A stretch of 64,000 bases of DNA. It comes from Microbacterium sp. cx-55. Lineage in GTDB: Bacteria > Actinomycetota > Actinomycetes > Actinomycetales > Microbacteriaceae. The notes below the pieces were generated by a model. That model ran no database searches. It was not told the origin of the DNA and saw only the letters and a program-made list of their open reading frames with translations. Below, piece by piece: positions 57,933 to 64,000 of this stretch (position 1 is its first letter; every line of letters starts with the position of its first letter). The translations under genes and the position numbers were made by a program. The stretch is from NCBI RefSeq assembly GCF_021117345.1, contig NZ_CP088261.1:310001-374000 (forward strand). Reading direction: 5' to 3'.

Positions 57933-58525
57933 ACGCATCCTCCGACCGCGCCGACATCCTCGACTGCGGCAAGAGCATCGAAGAGCTGAGCCTCTATCTC
58001 GAGTCGGGGCGCACGCCGCCGGATCCCTCGATCGACGAGTGCCCGGAGTGCTTGAACGCGCTGGATTCGCTCGAACGGGTGAGCGGGCTGTCCCGCGAAC
58101 TGCTGGAGTCGGATGCGGCGCAGCTGCCGGAGCCATCGAGTACCTGGATCGCCGGCATCATGGACATCGTGTCGGCGGAGCTGCGCGCGGGACGCGAGTT
58201 GCCGATCCGTCATCCGGATCCGAAGGTGCGGATCACCGTCACCGAGGGTGCCGTCCGCGGACTGCTTCGTTCGGTGGCCGATGACGTCGCCGGGGTATAC
58301 GTCGGGCGCACGGAGATCGTCGGCGATGCGGAGACGCTGGGGGCTCCGGTCGCGATCGCGCTGACCGCATCCGTCGCCTGGGGCGTCGATGTCGGGATGG
58401 TGCTGGATCGTCTGCGGCGCGAGACGTTCGATGCGCTGCAGCGCCACACGGATCTGAACGTGACGGGCGTCGACGTGACCGTCGAGGACGTGCACGGGTG
58501 GGAACTGCGGAAGGACGACCGATGA
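57929..58525 (+). CDS. Asp23-like protein with N-terminal zinc-finger-like anti-sigma segment
   Basis: A 198-residue protein. The first 60 residues (SIEELSLYLESGRTPPDPSI, DECPECLNALDSLERVSGL) resemble the zinc-binding anti-sigma domain of ECF anti-sigma factors (C-x2-C plus helices), though the usual leading His is replaced (an earlier Cys at about 12 could serve). Residues about 90-190 are an Asp23-like domain (VRITVTEGAVRGLLRSVADD, AGVYVGRTEIVG, VTGVDVTVEDVHG). It is co-translated with the sigma gene, so it may inhibit the sigma factor while linking it to Asp23 proteins. No membrane helix is seen. Confidence 0.78.
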   Translation: MNASSDRADILDCGKSIEELSLYLESGRTPPDPSIDECPECLNALDSLERVSGLSRELLESDAAQLPEPSSTWIAGIMDIVSAELRAGRELPIRHPDPKVRITVTEGAVRGLLRSVADDVAGVYVGRTEIVGDAETLGAPVAIALTASVAWGVDVGMVLDRLRRETFDALQRHTDLNVTGVDVTVEDVHGWELRKDDR

Positions 58526-58857
58526 CGCTCATGGACCCCCTCGACCCGGATGCGGGAGCGCTGGTCGGCATCGCGCCCGTCGTTCCCGTGCACGAGGCCC
58601 CGGAGAACGCCCTGGCCCTCACGGTCGACGGCGTCACCGAGGTCTTCCGCCCGCGGATCCTGTCGACGATCTCGGCGATGGCGACCGAGGCGAAGGTGCT
58701 GGTCGGCGCCGCACCCGCCGAGGAGCGGATCGACGTGCGGATCGGCGTGCACGCGGCCACGCGCGGGGCGGCCGCCGCGCGCGAGGTGGCCGACGTGCTG
58801 CTCGACGGGTTTCCGGCGGCGACCCGCATCGAGGTTCAGATCGCCCGCATCCGCTGA
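58522..58857 (+). CDS. Small protein of the sigma-Asp23 operon
   Basis: A 111-residue protein starting at an ATG that overlaps the previous stop (ATGA). The first 30 residues are acidic and proline-rich, followed by ALALTVDGVTEVFRPRILST, then ERIDVRIGVHAATRGAAAAR, then REVADVLLDGFPAATRIEVQ. The alternation of strands and helix is like a minimal Asp23-type domain, but the match is weak. It is the last gene of the sigma operon and probably acts with the Asp23-like proteins. Its function is unknown. Confidence 0.7.
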   Translation: MTLMDPLDPDAGALVGIAPVVPVHEAPENALALTVDGVTEVFRPRILSTISAMATEAKVLVGAAPAEERIDVRIGVHAATRGAAAAREVADVLLDGFPAATRIEVQIARIR

Positions 58858-58905
58858 GGAAGCTCTGCGGTTTGCGAGGTTCGGGCCGGACCGGTTCGTC
58901 AGATC

Positions 58906-58945
58906 TGCGAGCGCTGCGTCAGAACCGCGAGCGTGGCGTCAGAAC
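58906..58945. repeat. 20-bp tandem repeat pair
   Basis: TGCGAGCGCTGCGTCAGAAC (58906-58925) is followed directly by CGCGAGCGTGGCGTCAGAAC (58926-58945), 17 of 20 identical. It spans the gap between convergent genes and the last bases of the HNH gene; a diverged third copy may start near 58873. Confidence 0.75.
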
Positions 58946-60282
58946 GGTGCGGATGACGCGAGATCCGCGGGGCCGACGCGGAAGAACGGCATCGGGCGTT
59001 CGGGAGGCACGACGTAGCGCCGCCCTGCGGGAGATGTCCATTCGAGCGCGCCACCGCTTCCGCGTATCTGCGTGATCGTCCACCCGCCGTGATGCTTCAC
59101 GGTGTGATGGCCCTCGCAGAGGGGAGCGAGATTCGCCAGAGAGGTGATGCCGCCCTCGACCCAGGGGATCGAATGATCGATCTGACATCGTGCGGAGGGC
59201 ATTCCGCATCCGGGTGCCATGCAGCGACCCGCGCGCCAGGTCACCACGTCGCGCAGGGATTTCGGCGGGCGGTACCGGTCTCGTCCGACGGAGAGGACGA
59301 CGCCGGTCTCGGGGTGGGTGAGAACTCGCATCCAGTCGGCGGACCCTCCGCACAGCTCCCGGGCCGTCTCGATCGGGATGGGGCCGACGCCCTCGACGAC
59401 GGCGGGACCTTCGGGAGAGACGCCGTTCTCGGCGAGCAGCGTGAGCGCGGGCACGGTGACCGTGACGGTCGCGCGGATTCCGCGCACATCGGCGGAGTGC
59501 ACGTCGGCCGTGCCGTCGATCAACAGGTCGCCGAGGGCGTCGGCGCGAAGCTGATCGAGCGTGCGGGTTTCGTCTTCCGACGCGCGGAGCGCCGTGGCCA
59601 TCGCGGTCAGACGGCCGTGGGCTGCGCGGGCTTCGACCGCGGGGATGAGCGCCATCAGCCACGCCATCCCGTCTTCGGCCGATTCGACGACGACCCGCCG
59701 GCCGGTCACGGCGCGCGCTCGGCGCTCGGACAGGGTGTCGGCCCGCATCCGTTCGACGAGCGCGCGCAGCTGCCGCCGGAAGGTTCCGACGGGCTGCGTT
59801 TCGGCGAGTTCGAGCGCTCGGGGAAGGATGCGGTCGCGCAGCGCGGGCTCGAGGGGATCGAGCGCGTCGACCAGGACATCGGCGTGACGTTCGGTGATCG
59901 CGGCGGACGCCAGCGCGCGGAGAGCGGCCGGATACCTCTCGAGAAGGGCCACGGCCTGATCGATCACGCGGCTCGCCGCCGCCTCGGTGATCCGCATCGC
60001 GCACGCGAGCTCGAGCCGGAGCGACCGCTCGGCCATCTCGCGACTCATGCGGTCGGTCCGCTCCGCGGCACGGAGCACCTCGTGCCGCCACCCGTACACG
60101 CGCTCGCAGCGCTGCGCGGCCATGATCGCCATCATGCCGGTGACTTCGAGCACGCCCTCGAGCGGATCGGGTGCCGGCGGCGCCCAGTCGTCACGACCGC
60201 TCAGGTAGTCGTCTTCGCGCACGAACTCGTCGGGATCCGCGCCCCACGCGGCATCCGTCTCGTTCGAGCTGTCGAAGAACAT
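58939..60282 (-). CDS. DUF222/HNH endonuclease family protein
   Basis: A 447-residue protein with the usual layout of this actinobacterial family: a helical DUF222 domain (about 45-330, including ITERHADVLVDALDPLEP) and a C-terminal HNH nuclease motif. The zinc/metal cluster is visible as CMAPGCGMPSARCQIDHSIP followed by NLAPLCEGHHTVKHHGGW (about 355-400), with the catalytic His in IDH and HH. These genes occur in many copies per genome and are often mobile. The role here is unknown. Confidence 0.92.
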   Translation of the reverse strand: MFFDSSNETDAAWGADPDEFVREDDYLSGRDDWAPPAPDPLEGVLEVTGMMAIMAAQRCERVYGWRHEVLRAAERTDRMSREMAERSLRLELACAMRITEAAASRVIDQAVALLERYPAALRALASAAITERHADVLVDALDPLEPALRDRILPRALELAETQPVGTFRRQLRALVERMRADTLSERRARAVTGRRVVVESAEDGMAWLMALIPAVEARAAHGRLTAMATALRASEDETRTLDQLRADALGDLLIDGTADVHSADVRGIRATVTVTVPALTLLAENGVSPEGPAVVEGVGPIPIETARELCGGSADWMRVLTHPETGVVLSVGRDRYRPPKSLRDVVTWRAGRCMAPGCGMPSARCQIDHSIPWVEGGITSLANLAPLCEGHHTVKHHGGWTITQIRGSGGALEWTSPAGRRYVVPPERPMPFFRVGPADLASSAPF

Positions 60283-60377
60283 ACTCGAACACTACGAGGG
60301 GGTTCCGACATCGCCCCGGGGCGTCGAACGCCGCTATCGCGAGCCCTTGCCGCCGTGCGCGCACCCTCGCCGCGTGC

Positions 60378-60917
60378 CTACGCGGCGCACTCCTGCGACA
60401 GCTCGGTGAGAATCCACCCGGTGCCCGAACGCGTCATGACCACCGTGCCGCAGTCCCCCGACTCGAGGTAGGTCACGAAGAGGGTGGCGTCCGTGTCGGT
60501 CTCCTGCTGCACCTCGATGTCGACGTCGGCGCTCTGCCCCGCCGCACGGTAGAGCTCCGCGGTCGCGGTGATCATCTCCTCGCAGCTCTGCACGGTGAAG
60601 GGCCCGCTGGCGTTGAGCTCGGCCACCATGCGCGCCGCGAGTTCAGGCGTCAGCTGGGCGCACGCGGCGGCAGCATCCGGAACCCGGGAGGTCGCCACCC
60701 ACGCGCGAAATGCGTCGGCCGCCGAGACGGGCTCGGCGTCGGGCGATTCGGCGGGCTCCGACGCCGGCGAAGAAGCCGCCGCAGACGCGGTCGTCGGCGG
60801 CGCGACCGGGGAGGCGGATGCGGAATCCACCGGAGCAGACGTGCACGCACTCAGGGCCACGGCCGCCATCGCCGCGACCATCCAGATACCGATCGACCGT
60901 CTCCGCCCCTGTTTCAC
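60378..60917 (-). CDS. Putative lipoprotein of unknown function
   Basis: A 179-residue exported protein. The basic start (MKQGRRRSIG), hydrophobic core and lipobox AALSAC (Cys about 25) mark a lipoprotein. A low-complexity Ala/Ser/Pro linker (about 30-65) leads to a small domain with four Cys (AAAACAQ, VQSCEE, SGDCGT, SQECAA), which could form two disulphides. The order FTVQSCEEMITAT, then DATLFVTYLESGDCG, then TGWILTELSQE suggests a small alpha/beta NTF2-like cup. No enzyme motif is seen. A possible hairpin separates it from the CNNM-type gene upstream. Confidence 0.8.
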   Translation of the reverse strand: MKQGRRRSIGIWMVAAMAAVALSACTSAPVDSASASPVAPPTTASAAASSPASEPAESPDAEPVSAADAFRAWVATSRVPDAAAACAQLTPELAARMVAELNASGPFTVQSCEEMITATAELYRAAGQSADVDIEVQQETDTDATLFVTYLESGDCGTVVMTRSGTGWILTELSQECAA

Positions 60918-60952
60918 CCGGCCTTTTTACCAGAACCGGCGGGGCACCGCAC

Positions 60953-60981
60953 GGGGCACGGGCGACTGTCGCCACGGCCCC
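60953..60981 (-). terminator. Imperfect GC-rich hairpin
   Basis: GGGGC(ACGG)GCGAC at 60953-60966 pairs with GTCGCC(ACG)GCCCC at 60968-60981 with mismatches. It lies between the CNNM-type gene and the lipoprotein gene, both on the minus strand. Confidence 0.35.
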
Positions 60982-61026
60982 GCGACCGCGTCCGGGCACC
61001 CGGAGGCACCCGGATGCGGGCGGGCC

Positions 61027-62319
61027 TCAGGACTCCGCGTCGACCGCGGGCGGGGTCACCTGGATCGCGGCGACGCGACGCCGGTCCATCTCGGTGACCC
61101 GCAGAACGAGTCCGTCCACATCCACGACATCGCCCACCACGGCCAGGCGGCCGAGGCGCTCGACGATGAAGCCGGCGACGGTGTCGGACGCCCCACGGGG
61201 GAGCGTGAACCCGGTCGCTTCCTGGAAGTCCTGCAGGTTCAGGCGACCGTCGACCACGCCACCGGCTTCCGCCAGGTCGCTCGGGACGCCCTCGGTGTCG
61301 TACTCGTCGTAGATCTCGCCGACGACTTCCTCGACGAGGTCCTCGAGGGTGACGATGCCATCGGTTCCGCCGTACTCATCGACGACGACCGCGATCTGGT
61401 GGCCGTTCGCGCGCATCCGGGTGAGAGTGGGCAGCACGCGCGCGGTGGACGGGAAGTACGAGATCGGCCGGGCGATCGCGTCGAGGCGCGTCGCCGCATC
61501 CGTGCCGACGGCGTCGTACACGTCGCGCACGTGCACGAACCCGGTGATGTCGTCGATCGACTTGTCGACGACCGGATAGCGCGAGAAGGGCTGATCGGAG
61601 ATGCGACCGACGGCGTCCCCGACCGACTCGGAGCCGTCGAGCGCGTTCACCTCCGGGCGAGGGCGCATCACCTCGCTCAGCTGGCGCGTGCGAAGCGAGA
61701 GGACGTCGTCGAGGATGCGGCGTTCGTCCTCCGGCAGGCCCTCGTGGCTCGACACGATGTCGCGGAGCTCTTCGTCGGTCATCTCGTCGGCCGTCTTATT
61801 CGGATCCCCACCGAGCACGCGGACGATCGCGTTCGTCGAGACCGACAGCAGCCAGATAACCGGGCGCATCAGCCAGGCGAAGCCGGCCAGCACCGGTGCG
61901 ACGGCGTACGCGAACTCGGCGTTCCGCTGAATCGCGAGCCGCTTCGGGGCGAGCTCGCCGAGCACGAGCGACAGGTACGCGATCACAAGCGTGAGCAGAA
62001 CCGTCGCGACCGTGGCGGCGACGGGAGCGGCGAGTCCCGCCGACTCCAGGAGCGGCGTGACCGACGGGGCGATCGAGGACGCCCCGTACGCGGCGGACGC
62101 GAAACCGGCGACCGTCACGCCGATCTGCACCGCGGAGAGGAAGGTGTTGGGGTTTCGGGCGAGGCTCGCGACCTTCTGCCCGCGCTTGCCGCGCTGAGCG
62201 ATCGCGTTGACCTGGCTGTCGCGAAGAGTGACCAGCGCCATCTCCGTCGCGGCGAAGACACCACCGATCAGAACGAAGACAAAGACCAGGACGATATTGA
62301 AAAGGAGGTCGCCGTTCAT
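61027..62319 (-). CDS. CNNM/CorC-type (hemolysin family) membrane protein
   Basis: A 430-residue protein with an N-terminal DUF21 (CNNM) membrane domain: helices at about 5-25, 60-85, 95-118 and 130-155. AATEMALVTLRDSQVNAIAQ at the start and LSLVLGELAPKRLAIQ (about 115-130) are family signatures. Two CBS domains follow (about 210-330; VMRPRPEVNALDGSESVGDA and VVVDEYGGTDGIVTLEDLVE are typical), and a CorC_HlyC domain closes the protein (about 345-425). Such proteins are implicated in Mg or Co efflux. The gene stands alone between the lipoprotein gene and a divergent membrane protein gene. Confidence 0.93.
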   Translation of the reverse strand: MNGDLLFNIVLVFVFVLIGGVFAATEMALVTLRDSQVNAIAQRGKRGQKVASLARNPNTFLSAVQIGVTVAGFASAAYGASSIAPSVTPLLESAGLAAPVAATVATVLLTLVIAYLSLVLGELAPKRLAIQRNAEFAYAVAPVLAGFAWLMRPVIWLLSVSTNAIVRVLGGDPNKTADEMTDEELRDIVSSHEGLPEDERRILDDVLSLRTRQLSEVMRPRPEVNALDGSESVGDAVGRISDQPFSRYPVVDKSIDDITGFVHVRDVYDAVGTDAATRLDAIARPISYFPSTARVLPTLTRMRANGHQIAVVVDEYGGTDGIVTLEDLVEEVVGEIYDEYDTEGVPSDLAEAGGVVDGRLNLQDFQEATGFTLPRGASDTVAGFIVERLGRLAVVGDVVDVDGLVLRVTEMDRRRVAAIQVTPPAVDAES

Positions 62320-62503
62320 CGGCCAACCTCCCTCGTGCGGCGGGGCGCGCCCGGGGTCACCCGGGCGCCGGGACTATGAGAGTCGGGCGAGGAATCGGCG
62401 CAAATTCGCATGGCGCGAGTGTATCGACACCGGATCCGAGAACGCCTGGCGCGTTCACGCACTGTTCGTCCCCCGAGGGCACGCTCGCGCGTAGCCTGGC
62501 GGC

Positions 62504-63250
62504 GTGACGGTCCTCCGAGGCGGTGCGATGGGTGTGGACGACCGTCGCGCGAGGACATCATCCGTTTCGTCGCTCGCAGCAGCGGGCCTTTTCGTCTTCT
62601 CCGGCGCGCTGCAGTTCGTCGCCTCGTGGGAACGCTGGGTGACGGCACGCGCGGGCCGACCGCCGGGGGATGTCACCCTCGAAGACCATCTCTACGACTA
62701 CTTCTGGCCCGCCGACCCCTGGGTGAACGTCGGTGCGGCGGCCCAACTCCTCGGACTCGGGATGGTGGTGCTCGCGGTGGGCGTCATCGTCCTCGCGGTC
62801 TCGGTGCGCGCGGGAACGGTGCGCGCGGGGACGCTGTGGACGACGGTCGCGGTCGTCGCCGTGGCCGTGCCGACCGCCCTGACCGGGATCCACGCGCTCG
62901 TCTCCGGCGGGATCGGTGCGCCATCCGCGCTCCAGCACGGGCCGTTCCTGACGATCACGACGCTGCTGCCCTTCGCCGGGCTGATCGTTCTCAGCATCCG
63001 ATGGATGCGGCGCTCGCCCGCCGCGGCCCTCGCCTGTCTGCCCCTTCTGGCGACGACGATGCCGGGTTACCTGTTCGCCCTCTTCGCGGCGGCCCCGCTC
63101 ATCGTCGGCTATCAATCGCACGACACGACTCCGTGGAGCGAGACCATCATCGCCGTCTGCACGGGGCTCGCGGCGCTCCCGCTCGTCGCCGGGGCGGGTG
63201 CGCGCAGATGGCGGACGGATGCGGCCGACTCGGCCCCGAACGGCGGGTGA
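62504..63250 (+). CDS. Six-helix membrane protein of unknown function
   Basis: A protein of about 248 residues with hydrophobic helices at about 25-42, 75-105, 110-132, 145-165, 175-200 and 215-232. No family motif is recognised. A short extracytoplasmic loop, DVTLEDHLYDYFWPADPWVN, is rich in acidic and aromatic residues. The GTG at 62504 is the first start; the ATG at 62528 (MGVDDRRARTSS) is equally good and would shorten the N-terminus by eight residues. It appears to be monocistronic, divergent from the CNNM-type gene. Confidence 0.75.
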   Translation: MTVLRGGAMGVDDRRARTSSVSSLAAAGLFVFSGALQFVASWERWVTARAGRPPGDVTLEDHLYDYFWPADPWVNVGAAAQLLGLGMVVLAVGVIVLAVSVRAGTVRAGTLWTTVAVVAVAVPTALTGIHALVSGGIGAPSALQHGPFLTITTLLPFAGLIVLSIRWMRRSPAAALACLPLLATTMPGYLFALFAAAPLIVGYQSHDTTPWSETIIAVCTGLAALPLVAGAGARRWRTDAADSAPNGG

Positions 63251-63310
63251 CGGGCCTCTGACGCGCCGGGCATCATGGCCGAGACGTCACAACGCAGGTG
63301 CCCGGCGAGC

Positions 63311-64000
63311 TCAGAGCTCCCGTAGCGCCGCGTCGATGATCTCCAGCGCCGTGCCCACTTCGGCGTCGGTGACGACCGCGGGCGGCACGACGTGCAACCG
63401 GTTCTCGGCCGTGAACGGCAGCATCCCGCGCTCGAGGATGGATGCCTTCAGCCGCGCCATCTCGGCCGCCCCCAGCGGGGTGCGGGCGTCCCGGTCCGAG
63501 ACGAGTTCCAGCGCCCAGAAGACGCCCGTGCCGCGCACCTCGCCGATCACCTCGTGCGTCTCGGCGAGGCGGCGGAGGCCCGGGCCGAGCACGTCGACGC
63601 CGATGCGGCGGGCGTTATCGACGATGCCTTCCTCTTTCATCGCGGCGATCGAGGCGACGATGCTCGCGGCCGCGAGGGGGTGACCCGAGTAGGTCAGCCC
63701 GCCCGGGAAGACCCGGTCGTCGAAGTGGTGCGCGATCTCGTCCGAGATCAGTACGCCACCGACGGGGACGTAACCGGAGTTGACGCCCTTCGCGAACGTG
63801 ACCAGGTCGGGGCGCACCCCGTGAGCCTGGAACGCGAACCAGTCGCCGGTGCGCGCGAATCCGGCCATCACCTCGTCGAGGATCATCACGATGCCGTACT
63901 CGTCGGCGATCCGGCGGACGCCCGCGAGATATCCGGGCGGAGGCACGAGGATGCCGGCGGTGCCCGGCACCGACTCGAGCAGGATCGCGGCGACCGACTG
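63311..64000 (-). CDS. Class III aminotransferase, C-terminal part
   Basis: The last 229 residues of a PLP aminotransferase whose start lies beyond the right edge. The PLP-ring Asp is in IVMILDEVMAGFARTGDWFA (about 27-46 of the fragment), the Schiff-base Lys in PDLVTFAKGVNSGYVPVGGV, and GLTYSGHPLAAASIVASIAA supplies the phosphate-contacting Thr region. It closes with LHVVPPAVVTDAEVGTALEI. It belongs to the ornithine/omega-amino acid (class III) group; the substrate (for example a diamine, beta-alanine or 4-aminobutyrate) cannot be told. It is convergent with the membrane protein gene. Confidence 0.93.
   Translation of the reverse strand, partial: QSVAAILLESVPGTAGILVPPPGYLAGVRRIADEYGIVMILDEVMAGFARTGDWFAFQAHGVRPDLVTFAKGVNSGYVPVGGVLISDEIAHHFDDRVFPGGLTYSGHPLAAASIVASIAAMKEEGIVDNARRIGVDVLGPGLRRLAETHEVIGEVRGTGVFWALELVSDRDARTPLGAAEMARLKASILERGMLPFTAENRLHVVPPAVVTDAEVGTALEIIDAALREL

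Noticed and set aside
1..64000. CRISPR arrays, rRNA genes, riboswitches and transposases
   Set aside because: No regularly spaced repeats, no rRNA sequence, no recognisable riboswitch core and no transposase motifs were seen anywhere in the window.

Overview
The window is high-GC actinobacterial DNA, most likely from Microbacterium or a close relative in Microbacteriaceae. The supporting signs are the strong G/C third-position bias, frequent GTG starts, operons stitched together by 4-bp ATGA/GTGA overlaps, and gene families typical of that group: MMPL transporters, ECF sigma with Asp23 proteins, DUF222-HNH proteins, DUF993 and PAP2-diacylglycerol kinase fusions. The genus assignment is inference.

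Layout. (1) 1-1370: start of a lactate dehydrogenase gene (cut by the window edge), an F420-type luciferase-like oxidoreductase, and tRNA-Ser(CGA) with a strong hairpin. (2) 1487-8249: an accessory-looking stretch with lower local GC. It holds a frameshifted secreted protein, two further exported proteins, a hipBA toxin-antitoxin pair, a membrane protein with an XRE regulator, and a RibD/DHFR-like enzyme. (3) 8343-14645: a NarL-type two-component system, an MMPL exporter, a PAP2-diacylglycerol kinase fusion and two tiny membrane proteins. An 18-bp dyad motif occurs at the promoters on both sides of this block. (4) 14919-30023: a polysaccharide-degradation locus with PL8 lyase, GH38 alpha-mannosidase, GH3 beta-glucosidase, an ABC sugar importer without its ATPase, a 2-hydroxyacid dehydrogenase and a secreted multidomain GH9 enzyme. 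This enzyme set fits xanthan (cellulose backbone with mannose-glucuronate-mannose side chains). (5) 30209-37613: a DeoR/LacI hybrid regulator and ThuA-like protein, then an operon of Gfo/Idh oxidoreductase, DUF993 aldolase-like protein, TIM-barrel isomerase, LacI regulator and glycerate kinase. It looks like an oxidative sugar-breakdown route of undetermined chemistry. (6) 37672-43959: a DUF808 membrane protein, a small basic protein, a PLP decarboxylase-like enzyme, and a DcuSR-type two-component system divergent from a dctA dicarboxylate transporter. (7) 44149-49017: a second NarL-type two-component system divergent from a MacB-type ABC exporter, plus a DUF1345 protein. (8) 49103-54522: a glycoconjugate cluster with three glycosyltransferases (one fused to HEAT repeats) and a pyruvyl transferase. 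(9) 54741-58857: an envelope-stress module with CsbD, a five-gene Asp23/AmaP-like operon and a divergent ECF sigma operon encoding an Asp23 protein with a possible anti-sigma zinc finger. (10) 58939-64000: HNH protein, lipoprotein, CNNM/CorC protein, membrane protein and a truncated class III aminotransferase.

How it works together. The best functional story is regions 4-5. Secreted GH9 and PL8 enzymes would cut the polymer, the ABC importer would bring in oligosaccharides, GH38 and GH3 would split them, and the downstream oxidoreductase/aldolase-like/glycerate kinase genes would feed an acidic or keto-sugar product into central metabolism. A 12-bp element overlapping the -35 region is shared by the importer operon and the GH9 gene. 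Two LacI-type boxes and a 34-bp palindrome precede the oxidoreductase operon.
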